From: a virus
Direction: 5' to 3' (one strand)
Virus record (IMG/VR): IMGVR_UViG_3300021479_000034
Coordinates: 1-43,793 of that record
DNA: 43,793 nt
The translations under genes were made by a program, and so were the position numbers. Under the pieces are notes generated by a model. The model did not search any database. It had not been told where the DNA came from and was given only the letters and a program-made list of their open reading frames with translations. This document shows positions 4,227 to 12,942 of this stretch, piece by piece; within the stretch, counting starts at the first letter, position 1; every line of letters begins with the position of its first letter.

Positions 4227-6183
4227 GCAGGAGGAGCTGATCGTCCGGCTGGGGAAGGACCATCGCCTTGCGCACCAGACCCTGTTCCAGCATCGCCACC
4301 CGGACGAGACGCCGCGTTTTCATTTCGAGATCATCGACGATCTGCATGGGCCTTCTCGCCGGGTACTTGAGCTGGCCTTTCGCGGCGCCGGCAAGTCTAC
4401 CCTTGCCGAAGAATACATCTGCATCGACGCCTGTTATCGTCGCTTCAGGAACTTCATCATCATCGGCGAGAGCTTTACCCGCGCCGCGGAGCGACTGTCT
4501 GCCGTCAAGCACGAACTCGATTTCAATGAGCACCTCAGAACATTGTTTGGGGATCTTCACGGATCGACCTGGAACGAGGACAAGATAGAACTTGCCAATG
4601 GCTGTGTTATCCAGGCGTTCGGCCGCGGCATGTCGCTGCGCGGTGTCAAGCACAACGACGTGCGTCCCGACGCCTGCCTGATCGACGACATCGAGGACGA
4701 GGATAGTGTCAACACCCCCGAAGGACGAGACAAGACGCAAGCATGGCTCATGCGGACTTTACTCCCCGCGCTTGCCCCTGGAGCCAAGGTGCGGATGCTC
4801 GCCAACATGCTTGATCCTGACTGTCTCGCGGTCCGGCTTCGCAAGTCAGGAGTGTGGACGGTGCGGGAGTATCCATGGGAGCATATCTCTCCCGCGGGAA
4901 AACGTCTCGCCACTTGGCCTGCGAGGTTTCCGCTCGCGCATATCGACGAGGTTAAAAAAGAGTACGAGCAGGCCGGGATGTTGAACGAGTATCAGCAGGA
5001 GTACATGGTGGAGGCAACCGATCCATCGACTCGCGCGTTTACCAACTCGCTGATAAGGGTGGTGCCCCGCGCGCGCAAGTGGGAACCGACTTACGCGATG
5101 TACGACCCCGCGCGCAGCGTCAAGGCAACGTCGGCACATACGGGCAAGGTAGTATTTTCGTGGGTAGGAACGAAGCTGATCGTATGGGAAGGGGAGGGCG
5201 AGCTATGGATGCCGGACAAGATCATCGAGGACATGTTTCAAACATTTGCCACGTACGCGCCTATAGAAATTGGCGTGGAGAAAGTAGGCTTAGAAGAGTT
5301 CATCATGCAGCCTCTGAGGGCGGAACAGACGAGGCGCCACGAGATAATCCCGGTCAGGGTCATGCCTGCGCCTGTCGGGAAATTGGCATTCATCCGCAGT
5401 TTGCAGCCATTTTTTGCGTCTGGCGAAGTCGAGTTTGCGAAAGACTTGCCCACCCTGAAGCAACAACTGTTATCGTTTCCGACGGGCAGGATTGACGTTC
5501 CCAACGCGCTTGCGTACGCGCTGCGCATGAGACCGGGGTTGCCGCTCTATGAAAACTTCAGTCACCGGAACATTGTTGAGGAGCTTCCTGTATTGCGGCA
5601 GTCCAATTGCTATCTGGCAGTTGGCGCAACCCGACAATACACCACTGCGGTATTGTGTCAGGTATCAGGGACAGGACTACGTGTTGTCAAGGATTGGGTT
5701 CGAGAGGGTGATCCAGGCAACACGATTGAAGACATCTTTAGCGAGACGAAGCTGATCGCCTCTCGCTTCGACGTGTTCGCGCAAGCCCCCAAATCCTACG
5801 ACGCGATAGGGCTGGCGCCCGCGGTCCGCGCCGCGCGACACACGCTAAGGACTGCGGGTGATCCGGCACAGGGGCGCACGATCCTGCGCGCCAAGATCGA
5901 CGCACTCACTCACGGCGCGCCGGCTCTACAGGTATCGACCGCGGCCAAGTGGACCCTCAACGGCTTTGCCGGCGGCTACACGCGCACGGTCAAGCAGGGG
6001 GCTCACGACGTGCAGGGCGTGGCCGATGAGGGGCCTTATAAAACGCTGATGGAGGGGCTGGAGGCGTTCGTGGCGGTCACGAGCGGGGCGCTTGAGAGGG
6101 ATGGCCAGGACACCCCGAACTATGATATAGACGCTTCGGGCCGGCGCTTCTTGTCGGCGCGAGCACGCCACCATGGCACGTAA
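4204..6183 (+). CDS. terL: Terminase large subunit with C-terminal extra module
   Basis: DNA-packaging motor and nuclease, 659 residues. The ATPase has a Walker A at about 59-66 (FRGAGKST) and Walker B near 157-165 (ACLIDDIED). The RNase H-type nuclease follows: first Asp in YDPARS near 300, acidic IEIGVEKVGLEEF near 355-367, and GRIDVPNALAYAL near 428-440. Most large terminases end shortly after this. Here a further roughly 200 residues begin near 469 with YLAVGATRQYTTAVL, which resembles the first nuclease strand pair but lacks its Asp, and include SYDAIGLAPAVRAA and AHDVQGVADEG. It looks like a degenerate duplicated nuclease fold. The start overlaps the previous gene by 23 bases, with weak ribosome site, so coupling is likely. 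Confidence 0.93.
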   Translation: MSIKPESEQEELIVRLGKDHRLAHQTLFQHRHPDETPRFHFEIIDDLHGPSRRVLELAFRGAGKSTLAEEYICIDACYRRFRNFIIIGESFTRAAERLSAVKHELDFNEHLRTLFGDLHGSTWNEDKIELANGCVIQAFGRGMSLRGVKHNDVRPDACLIDDIEDEDSVNTPEGRDKTQAWLMRTLLPALAPGAKVRMLANMLDPDCLAVRLRKSGVWTVREYPWEHISPAGKRLATWPARFPLAHIDEVKKEYEQAGMLNEYQQEYMVEATDPSTRAFTNSLIRVVPRARKWEPTYAMYDPARSVKATSAHTGKVVFSWVGTKLIVWEGEGELWMPDKIIEDMFQTFATYAPIEIGVEKVGLEEFIMQPLRAEQTRRHEIIPVRVMPAPVGKLAFIRSLQPFFASGEVEFAKDLPTLKQQLLSFPTGRIDVPNALAYALRMRPGLPLYENFSHRNIVEELPVLRQSNCYLAVGATRQYTTAVLCQVSGTGLRVVKDWVREGDPGNTIEDIFSETKLIASRFDVFAQAPKSYDAIGLAPAVRAARHTLRTAGDPAQGRTILRAKIDALTHGAPALQVSTAAKWTLNGFAGGYTRTVKQGAHDVQGVADEGPYKTLMEGLEAFVAVTSGALERDGQDTPNYDIDASGRRFLSARARHHGT

Positions 6184-8410
6184 ACCCAAGCCTGATCTAA
6201 AGATCGTCGATGACGATCGCCCGCAAGATGACCCTAACGCGCCGCAGATCGGTGAAGAGGGCGGCGATGATCCGGAAGCGAAGGAACGCGCAAAGGCTGC
6301 GCGAGATCGCGACGAGGAACTGTCGGGCGACAAGGACATCGCGGAAAAATTCATCGAGCTGATGAAGGACGTCAGCCGCGGGTTTCAGGCGCAATGGGAG
6401 CGCGGCAACGACCAGCTCGACTATTGGGACCTGTACGATCTCGTTCTTGGGGGCAGGCAAGCCTACGCCGGCAACTCGCAAATTTATCTTCCGCTGGTGC
6501 GCCAGGCGATCAACGCGCGCAAGACGCGCTTCGTCAACCAGATATTCCCGCGTTCGGGCCGCAACGTCGATTGCATCACGTCCGACGATAAACCCTACGA
6601 CATCATGGCGCTACTGGAGCACTACATCCGCAAGGCCAAGTTGCGCACGCAGGTGATGCCGGCCCTGATGAAGAACGGGGACATCGAGGGGCAGTACAAT
6701 CTCTATGTTAGCTGGAGCAACAGCAAGCGTCATGTCGTGATCCGCAAGAAATCGGAGATCGACCTTGGCGACGACATGAAGGTGGAGGATCCCAGCGACG
6801 ACGATGAAGAGGATATCGAGGAAGTAGAGACCGAGCATATGGAGCCTACCGTCGAGGTGCTGGCCGATGCCGACGTGCTGATCCTCCCCCACACGGCAAA
6901 TAGCGTGGGTGACGCATTGGCGAAGGGCGGGTCCGCAACTATCATTCGACGCTGGAGCAAGGCACGTATTAAAAAGGCCATCGAGGACGAGGAGATCGAC
7001 GCGGAGATCGGCGAAGACCTGATCGAGGAGATGGGCGACAGTAAGGAGAACCCCGGCGCGCCAGAGCCCAACAAGAAGCACGTCGATGCGGCCGGCATCA
7101 CCACGACGGGCGGAAGTAAAGAGCTGGTGCTTTACGAGACCTGGACGAACATCAAGGTTGACGACGAGCTGCGCTTGGTTCGCGGGTACTACGCCGGGAC
7201 CAAGGGAGACGAGGGCTCGACCGAGCGCGTTATGTCGATCAAGCGCGGGCCGTACTGGAACGACAAGTGTCCGCTGCTGTCGGCGCCGATCGACAAGATA
7301 TCGGGCGTGTTCAAGGGGCAGTCGCAGTGCAAGCAGGTGTCGGATCTGCAGTACGCCGCCAACGACACCATTAACGAGGCGATGGACAGCGCGGCGTATG
7401 CGCTGATGCCGATCGTGATGACGGACCCGAGCAAGAACCCGCGTGTCGGATCAATGGTGTTGAACTTGGCGGCGATTTGGGAGACCAACCCGAACGACAC
7501 CAAGTTTGCCCAGTTTCCTTCGCTGTGGAAGGACGGACTGACGATCGTGTCGGGGTTGAAGACCGAAGTGTTTCAGATCCTGTCGGTGTCGCCAGCGATG
7601 ATGCCGCAGTCGAGCGGGCAGAAGAGTGGCAAGCGCAATCAGGCCGAGATCGCGCTCGAACAGCAGGTAGACGTGCTCTCGACCGCGGATGTTTGCACAA
7701 ACCTCGAAGACGAGATTTTGACGCCGCTGTTGCGCTGGTTCGTCGAGCTTGACTATCAGTTCCGTCGCAAGGACATCACCGTCAAGCAGTACGGACAGAT
7801 GGGGATTCGCGCCGCGATGCAGGAAGTCAAGCCGATCCAGAGCGATCGCCGGTACGAGTTTCGCTGGTTCGGGGTCGAGGCAGCGCGCAATGCTCAGATG
7901 ATGCAGACACAGACGGCAGCGCTCAACGTTGTCAAGGGCATGCCACCGCAGACTTACGCGGGCTACGAGTTGAACCTGGTTCCTGTGATCAGCATGTGGC
8001 TGGAGAACGCTTTCGGTCCGCGCGTGACGCCCGAGATTTTCAAGAGCATCAAGGAGAAGTTTACGGTAGCTCCAGACATGGAGAACGAGTGGATGATGGA
8101 GGGGCTGGACCTCCCGATCCACGAGCTTGACGACGACAAGGAGCACATGCAGGAACACATCAAGGCGATGAAGGGCGGCGATCCGCAGGGCGTCGTTCGT
8201 CGTCACATGATGCTGCACCGGATGCAGATGAGCAAGAAGATGCAGATGGCAGCGCAAGGGCTCGCTGCGCAGCAGCAAGGGGGCGGCGAGGGAGGTGGCG
8301 GTCCAAGGCCGGGCGCGCAGACGCAGGGGCCAAGGGGCGGTGGACAGCAACCTGCGGGCGCGATACATTCGGACAGGATGCAGGACCCGTCGGCGGCACC
8401 AAGGAGATGA
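6173..8410 (+). CDS. Portal protein
   Basis: A 745-residue protein overlapping the terminase end by 11 bases; terminase followed by portal is the standard order. Recognisable portal features include NDQLDYWDLYDLVLGGRQ, the head-vertex type segment NSQIYLPLVRQAINARKTRF, and NGDIEGQYNLYVSWS. The middle region (about 200-330) carries very acidic insertions (DPSDDDEEDIEEVETEHMEP). The C-terminus is low-complexity, Gln/Gly/Met-rich, ending in a flexible tail. The size and layout fit the large portals of podovirus-like phages. It would form the dodecameric ring for DNA entry. Confidence 0.85.
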   Translation: MARKPKPDLKIVDDDRPQDDPNAPQIGEEGGDDPEAKERAKAARDRDEELSGDKDIAEKFIELMKDVSRGFQAQWERGNDQLDYWDLYDLVLGGRQAYAGNSQIYLPLVRQAINARKTRFVNQIFPRSGRNVDCITSDDKPYDIMALLEHYIRKAKLRTQVMPALMKNGDIEGQYNLYVSWSNSKRHVVIRKKSEIDLGDDMKVEDPSDDDEEDIEEVETEHMEPTVEVLADADVLILPHTANSVGDALAKGGSATIIRRWSKARIKKAIEDEEIDAEIGEDLIEEMGDSKENPGAPEPNKKHVDAAGITTTGGSKELVLYETWTNIKVDDELRLVRGYYAGTKGDEGSTERVMSIKRGPYWNDKCPLLSAPIDKISGVFKGQSQCKQVSDLQYAANDTINEAMDSAAYALMPIVMTDPSKNPRVGSMVLNLAAIWETNPNDTKFAQFPSLWKDGLTIVSGLKTEVFQILSVSPAMMPQSSGQKSGKRNQAEIALEQQVDVLSTADVCTNLEDEILTPLLRWFVELDYQFRRKDITVKQYGQMGIRAAMQEVKPIQSDRRYEFRWFGVEAARNAQMMQTQTAALNVVKGMPPQTYAGYELNLVPVISMWLENAFGPRVTPEIFKSIKEKFTVAPDMENEWMMEGLDLPIHELDDDKEHMQEHIKAMKGGDPQGVVRRHMMLHRMQMSKKMQMAAQGLAAQQQGGGEGGGGPRPGAQTQGPRGGGQQPAGAIHSDRMQDPSAAPRR

Positions 8411-8412
8411 CG

Positions 8413-8850
8413 ATGCGCAAGTGGGCTATCGCAGCTTTAATTTCCGGTCTTCTTTTGTTGCCGTTGCTGCCGATGGCGTTGAAGGCGCAGGAGAACACGC
8501 TAGGATACAACAACAGCTGCGGACAGGGGCTTGTTGCCGGATGCGCGCTGAAGACCGCGGCTGGCAAGGCGTTTGCGATCCGCGTTACCAATTGGGGCGC
8601 TGCCAACGTCGTGTTCGTCGTCGATACGAACGCAATCCCGACATCGCCTAGCACTGTCGTACAAGTCATGTCGTTTCCGATGGCGGTAGGCACGGTGACG
8701 GTGCCGACGCAATTGACGATCCCGTTTTATCCCGACGCGCTGCTGTTCACCAAGGGCATCGTGGTGCTCTGCAGTTCGACCGGCATATCGGGCGGTGTGC
8801 CGACATACACGGCAAGTGCAACTTGCACGTTTGAAGCGGAGACGCAGTGA
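8413..8850 (+). CDS. Exported cysteine-containing protein, unknown function
   Basis: I chose ATG at 8413 because AAGGAG (8401-8406) lies 6 bases before it; the in-frame ATG at 8407 is too close to that site. The 145-residue protein opens with a classical Sec signal: MRKWAIAALISGLLLLPLLP then MALKAQ. The mature part has four Cys (SCGQGLVAGCAL, VLCSST, ATCTF) and beta-type segments such as FAIRVTNWGAANVVFVVD. It belongs to a group of signal-bearing proteins within this virion module. It may fold with disulfides in the periplasm. Position between portal and endolysin leaves its role open. Confidence 0.75.
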   Translation: MRKWAIAALISGLLLLPLLPMALKAQENTLGYNNSCGQGLVAGCALKTAAGKAFAIRVTNWGAANVVFVVDTNAIPTSPSTVVQVMSFPMAVGTVTVPTQLTIPFYPDALLFTKGIVVLCSSTGISGGVPTYTASATCTFEAETQ

Positions 8851-9431
8851 TGGAGATCAATTTCAAGCAGTCGCTCGCCTGGGTGCGGGTGTCGGAGACC
8901 GGGCACACTGACAGCGATACGGACAACACGGCACATTGGGGTAACGGGGACGATCCTGCCGACAGTGGCGGACGGACGTCGCGGGGCATTACGCAGCGGG
9001 AGTTGAACGCGTACTGCGAGATGGCCGGGCTGAAAGAGATCGACGTGTACACGGCGCCGAACCCGGTTGTCGATGACATCTATCATCGATCTTATTGGTT
9101 CCCATACTGCCCGACGATGCCGCCGGGGATCGACTACATGCTGTTTGACGATAGTGTTCTGTCCGGCCCCGTGACGGCGATAAGAACTTTGCAGCATGCG
9201 CTTGGCGTTGATGCTGACGGGCACATTGGTGTGATCACAAGCGGTGCGCTGAGCAAGGCTGATCCGGCCCAGTTGATCGACAAGATTGCCGGCATGCGGA
9301 TTGCGCGGTACGAGGCAATCATCCGCGGAGCGCCGAAAGACTTGAAGTTCGAGAAAGGCTGGGACAATCGGGTGTCGTTCGCGATGCACAACGCCCATAC
9401 TTTGGTGAAGCTAGATGCTGGAGTTTCTTGA
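8850..9431 (+). CDS. Endolysin, GH108-type muramidase with peptidoglycan-binding domain
   Basis: A 193-residue protein; ATG at 8850 overlaps the previous stop as TGATG (a GTG at 8847 is the alternative). The glycosidase core has a Glu at residue 16 (VRVSETGH) followed by the DPADSGGRTSRGIT pattern, as in glycosyl hydrolase family 108 (TtsA-like) muramidases, where this Glu is catalytic. The C-terminal half from about 110 resembles the family's peptidoglycan-binding domain (AIRTLQHALGVDADGHIG). It would cut the murein backbone at lysis. There is no signal peptide, so a holin or other membrane partner is needed; the next gene encodes one. Confidence 0.88.
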   Translation: MEINFKQSLAWVRVSETGHTDSDTDNTAHWGNGDDPADSGGRTSRGITQRELNAYCEMAGLKEIDVYTAPNPVVDDIYHRSYWFPYCPTMPPGIDYMLFDDSVLSGPVTAIRTLQHALGVDADGHIGVITSGALSKADPAQLIDKIAGMRIARYEAIIRGAPKDLKFEKGWDNRVSFAMHNAHTLVKLDAGVS

Positions 9432-9627
9432 CGCTTTACTTCGTTTCATGAGCGCAGCCTGTGCGCTGGGAGCGATGATTGTTGGGATAAGAAACACCCG
9501 TCGCATCCGCGAAGTCCACATCATGATCAATAGCCGGATGGATCAACTATTGGTCGCCAGCGGGCTGGCATCCAGAGCTGAAGGCGTCGAACAGGGACGT
9601 AAGGAAGTAGCAAACACCCCCGATTGA
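9415..9627 (+). CDS. Small membrane protein next to endolysin, holin/spanin candidate
   Basis: A 70-residue protein overlapping the endolysin gene by 17 bases. One hydrophobic segment lies at about residues 10-26 (LRFMSAACALGAMIVGI), followed by basic TRRIRE and a polar helix with HIMINSRMDQLL. A single membrane helix with a long cytoplasmic or periplasmic helix fits a pinholin-like or i-spanin-like lysis partner. Similar peptides with an INSRMDQLL-like segment are found beside phage lysins. Its exact role cannot be decided from the sequence. Confidence 0.65.
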   Translation: MLEFLDALLRFMSAACALGAMIVGIRNTRRIREVHIMINSRMDQLLVASGLASRAEGVEQGRKEVANTPD

Positions 9628-9640
9628 CTTTTTATATAAA
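9624..9640 (+). promoter_or_regulatory. TTGACT + TTTATATAAA element, copy 4
   Basis: A 102-base gap separates the lysis genes from the scaffold gene. It holds TTGACT (9624-9629) next to TTTATATAAA (9631-9640). The same combination TTGATC plus TTTATATAAA occurs at 20187-20203. Both follow a stop codon and precede a structural gene, which suggests an internal late promoter or regulator site. A short inverted repeat GACGG/CCGTC follows at 9668-9684. Confidence 0.45.
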
Positions 9641-9729
9641 CAGTTCCAAGATGAACCGTTTTCGACTGACGGGCGTAATCCGTCCCTCGCACCGATCGAC
9701 TTGCTGGCCGTTAGCCGCTGGAGGAGAGA

Positions 9730-10491
9730 ATGGCAGATCCTAAAGACGACGTGATGCCCGAAGATGAGCGCATCGAAGAACCAACGGTTGACGATGACGA
9801 GACAGTTACCGATCCAGTCGATGAAGGTGACGAGCCCGCCGAAGGTGATGAACCCGAAGGTGATGAGCCCGCTGAAGGCGATGAGCCGGCTCCTCCACTA
9901 TCTCGCGCAGAGCGTCGCGTGGCTGCTCTCGCCAATGAAAAGACCCGGCTTGCCGAAGAGAATGCCAGGATCACTCGCGAGCTTAACGAGCTTCGCAGCC
10001 GGCCTCCAGCTCAGCAGCAACCTCTCCTTCCCCAGGAGACCCCGCAGCAGCGCGCGGATCGTCTCGCGCTCATGTCTCCGGAAGACCGGATGCAATACCT
10101 TCTCGATGAAGGTCTCAACCGCCATCAGCAGCAGACCAATCAGGTCATGTCGCAGCTCATGGATCAGGCCGATCGCACGGCTTTTGAAGCCAAGGCTGCT
10201 TCCAACCCCCTTCTCAAGAAGTTTGCAGCTCAGGTCGAAACAACGCGTGTCAGCCTTGCCCAACAAGGACGCATCGTCGATCGGGACACCATCGCAAAAT
10301 TTCTTATCGGTCAGCGCGTGCTCGAACAGCAGGGCAAGACCAAGCCTGCGGTACGGGAGCGGCAGCGGCAACAGCGGGCGCGTCCTGCACAGGGTGCGGG
10401 CGACGTGCAATCCAATCGGCGCGATCGTGGACGGCAGACAGGCGACGCTGCCGCCGATATGGAGGCACGTTTCGGGGACGTACCAATTTAA
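9730..10491 (+). CDS. Scaffolding protein
   Basis: A 253-residue protein with GGAGGAG before ATG 9730, directly upstream of the major capsid gene. The N-terminal quarter is very acidic and has a GDEP(A)EGDEP repeat (residues about 33-56). A coiled coil follows (ERRVAALANEKTRLAEENAR and on), then Gln-rich helical segments and a basic C-terminus with QRQQRARPA. Acidic start, coiled-coil body and basic tail are typical of phage scaffolds, whose basic end binds the capsid protein. It would be absent from, or processed in, mature virions. Confidence 0.85.
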   Translation: MADPKDDVMPEDERIEEPTVDDDETVTDPVDEGDEPAEGDEPEGDEPAEGDEPAPPLSRAERRVAALANEKTRLAEENARITRELNELRSRPPAQQQPLLPQETPQQRADRLALMSPEDRMQYLLDEGLNRHQQQTNQVMSQLMDQADRTAFEAKAASNPLLKKFAAQVETTRVSLAQQGRIVDRDTIAKFLIGQRVLEQQGKTKPAVRERQRQQRARPAQGAGDVQSNRRDRGRQTGDAAADMEARFGDVPI

Positions 10492-10533
10492 CGGGGCGGC
10501 GGTTATTCGCCGCCGTAGCACTGGAGAACGGTG

Positions 10534-11877
10534 ATGGCGACGAACACTGCTGCACAATTTGCCGGCGATATCAGTCCGTACATTGCGGCGAAGACCCTTC
10601 CCCTCGCTCGTCGGCAGCTGGTGGTTTATCAGTTCGGTGATCCGGCTACGCTACCCAAGGGAATGGGTACGACCTACACTGCGAGCCGCTACAACCGCGT
10701 ACCACTGCCGTTCGCTCCGCTCGCTGAAGGCGTTCCGCCGGTCGGTCAGACCATGACCTTGCAGCAGGTGTCTGCGCAGGCCCAGCAATGGGGCGACAAG
10801 GTCACGATCACTGACGTGGCCGAGATGACGATCAAGCATCCGCTGTTCAAGAAGGCGATCGAGCTGGTTGCGCTTCAGCTGGCGGAAACCATGGAGCGCA
10901 ACACCTTTGTTAACCTGATGGCGGGCGCGCAGATCAATTATGTCAACAGCCGCGGTTCTCGCGCCAGCCTTGTGGCCGGCGACGTGATCAATCCCCACGA
11001 AGTCAACCGCGCCAACGCGATGCTGGAGAACCTCGGTGCTCCTCGCTATATGGGCGACGAGATTACCGACATGAAGATCGATGCCGACGCGGGCGGATCG
11101 AAGGCATCAAGCAACCCACGCAAGATGCCTCACTACGTGGCGGTCGCGCATCCGTTCGTGATCGGGGACTTCAGTGAGAACCAGACCGTCATTACGGCAT
11201 GGAGCTATAGCGATCTCAATCGTCTGTACAACTACGAGGCCGGCGAGTGGCGCGGCATCCGTTTCTGCAAGTCCAACCTTGTCCCGACGTGGACCGGGTT
11301 TGCGGCGCCTACCAATCCAGTAGGCGTCGGCGGCGGTTCGTTGACGAACGCGAACTACTTTATCGTGATCACGGGCTCGGACACGCAGAACCAGTACGAG
11401 AGCCAAATCTACGCGGTTACGACCGGCGTTAATCCCGGCGCCAATGGCGCGTTGCAAATTACCACACCGAACGTGGCAGGCTTCACGTACAGCATCTACA
11501 TTGGTTTGACCAATACGCCGTTCAATTTGGGCGTGTCGGCTCAAGGTCCGACTGCCGGGCCGCTGGCCGGTCAGGCGACGCAAATCCCACCCAACACTGT
11601 CGTGACGATTACCGCGCTGGGTGTTTCGCAAGTTCCGCCGGCAAATCCGAATACCGGCATCACGGTGTATCCGACATTCATCTTCGGGCGCGGATCGTAC
11701 GCGCAAGTCGTGCTCGACAATGTCAAGTTCACCTACCTCAAGGAAGCTGACAAGAGCGATCCGCTCAATCAGCTCCGTGTGGTGGGCTGGAAGAATTTCT
11801 ACGGAACCCTCATTCAGAATGCGCAGTTCATGCTGCGTCTGGAGAGCACTTCCGCCTTCAACGCAACCTTCGGCTAA
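10534..11877 (+). CDS. Major capsid protein, N4-gp56 type, with inserted beta domain
   Basis: A 447-residue protein; ATG at 10534 has GGAG at 7 bases. The N-terminal 250 residues match the N4-gp56-like capsid family: LARRQLVVYQFGDPATLPKG, GTTYTASRYNRVPLP, the EMTIKHPLFKKAIELVALQL helix, and an EAGEWRGIRF strand. From about 260 to 375 comes a Gly/Thr/Pro-rich beta segment (ANYFIVITGSDTQNQYESQI, QITTPNVAGFTYSIYIGLTN) not expected in the fold. The typical core then resumes at TVYPTFIFGRGSYAQVVLDN and ends with a KNFYGTLIQNAQFMLRLES strand. The insertion is probably a surface-exposed Ig-like or FN3-like domain. Confidence 0.9.
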   Translation: MATNTAAQFAGDISPYIAAKTLPLARRQLVVYQFGDPATLPKGMGTTYTASRYNRVPLPFAPLAEGVPPVGQTMTLQQVSAQAQQWGDKVTITDVAEMTIKHPLFKKAIELVALQLAETMERNTFVNLMAGAQINYVNSRGSRASLVAGDVINPHEVNRANAMLENLGAPRYMGDEITDMKIDADAGGSKASSNPRKMPHYVAVAHPFVIGDFSENQTVITAWSYSDLNRLYNYEAGEWRGIRFCKSNLVPTWTGFAAPTNPVGVGGGSLTNANYFIVITGSDTQNQYESQIYAVTTGVNPGANGALQITTPNVAGFTYSIYIGLTNTPFNLGVSAQGPTAGPLAGQATQIPPNTVVTITALGVSQVPPANPNTGITVYPTFIFGRGSYAQVVLDNVKFTYLKEADKSDPLNQLRVVGWKNFYGTLIQNAQFMLRLESTSAFNATFG

Positions 11878-11887
11878 GGAGGCTGAA

Positions 11888-12163
11888 ATGGCTTACCGGC
11901 TTACGTATCAAGTGCAAGTGGACTGGATTGGTCCGGGCCTGGGTCCGATGGGCGGGGCGCTTGCCCCGGTGGTTTCGCTGGCACCGGCCGGCGGGGGACA
12001 AACCCTCCAGTTGAATAATGTGGCCGGCGGTCAGAATAGTCAGACGTTCACGGGCACCGACGTCACGAACTTGACCAACGCCATGGCTGCCGACATCGCA
12101 GCTCAGCTCAACGTGGCTGCGACGCTGGCGCGCATTCAGGCATTCTCGACCGGCACGGGGTAA
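11888..12163 (+). CDS. Small head-region protein, unknown function
   Basis: A 91-residue protein with AGGAGG 5 bases before ATG 11888, right after the capsid gene. It begins MAYRLTYQVQVDWIGPGLGP, passes through a Gly/Ala-rich section, and ends in a helix (NAMAADIAAQLNVAATLAR). Its position after the capsid suggests a head decoration or completion protein. I recognise no family. Confidence 0.7.
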   Translation: MAYRLTYQVQVDWIGPGLGPMGGALAPVVSLAPAGGGQTLQLNNVAGGQNSQTFTGTDVTNLTNAMAADIAAQLNVAATLARIQAFSTGTG

Positions 12164-12166
12164 GTC

Positions 12167-12466
12167 ATGGCGACAGGTACTGTCGGGACCAACGCGACAA
12201 ACTCGCTCACGATGAAGCTGTTTGCTGGAGCGCTGTCTTCCGCGGATGTCGCGGCGATTGCAAACGCAGTCAAGGACGACGTCAACAATCTGCATCCGAT
12301 CTCGCCGGGTGCGTGGTCACAAAGCGGGACGCTTTACGTTCCCAACCGCGGCGTGCTCAAGGTGCTCCCCGGTGACTGCGTTGCTGTTGACGCAACGACG
12401 GGATGGCCGATCCTGATATCTGCCCGCGCGATAGCGAGTGGACCCTGGACACACGTAGGGAGTTGA
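12167..12466 (+). CDS. 99-residue head-region protein, unknown function
   Basis: ATG at 12167 follows the previous stop by three bases. Two parts can be seen: a helical N-terminus (LFAGALSSADVAAIANAVKD), and a beta-rich C-terminus (SGTLYVPNRGVLKVLPGDCV, then GWPILISARAIA). The latter pattern, with VLPGD and a strand ending in a hydrophobic tail, is often seen in small capsid-associated proteins. No family assigned. Confidence 0.7.
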   Translation: MATGTVGTNATNSLTMKLFAGALSSADVAAIANAVKDDVNNLHPISPGAWSQSGTLYVPNRGVLKVLPGDCVAVDATTGWPILISARAIASGPWTHVGS

Positions 12467-12468
12467 CG

Positions 12469-12942
12469 ATGGCGACGAAGAAAGGTCCGACCGAGAGGAG
12501 TATCCCGGTCAAGATGGAACTTCTGTCCGACGAGGATAAGAAGGCACTGCGCGCGGAAGCCAAGGCGTCGCTGCTTGCGGATATGAAGCAGGATGCTCGC
12601 GACGAGTATTTCGCGCGAGCCCTCAAGAAGCTTCGTCGAGAGCAGATACCGGCAGAGCAAATCGTCAATGTGTCGATGGATCTTGCGCCTTTCTTGCCCC
12701 ACGTCATGCTGGATGGCGTGATGTACTTTCATGGTTACGCGTACGATGTACCGCGGTCGCAGGCGATAGTGCTATACGAGCAGATGCAGCGCTCGTGGAT
12801 GCACCAGGACGAGATCGAGGGACGAAGCCGGTTCAATTCTTACCGCCGTCCCCAACAGCTGCGTATCGGTCCTCGGGACATGGGGACGACTACGGCAGGG
12901 GCAAACGGGCCGGTTGTGATGCCGGCCGACATGGAGATTTAA
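12469..12942 (+). CDS. 157-residue protein of unknown function in head-tail region
   Basis: I chose ATG at 12469, with GGGAG 6 bases upstream; the longer frame from 12403 overlaps the previous gene. The N-terminal half is a charged helix (KKALRAEAKASLLADMKQDA, RDEYFARALKKLRREQ). The C-terminal half has FLPHVMLDGVMYFHGYAYDV and YRRPQQLRIGPRDMG. It lies just upstream of the adaptor cluster. Conserved proteins of this kind are known in this group of phages without an assigned role. Confidence 0.7.
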   Translation: MATKKGPTERSIPVKMELLSDEDKKALRAEAKASLLADMKQDARDEYFARALKKLRREQIPAEQIVNVSMDLAPFLPHVMLDGVMYFHGYAYDVPRSQAIVLYEQMQRSWMHQDEIEGRSRFNSYRRPQQLRIGPRDMGTTTAGANGPVVMPADMEI

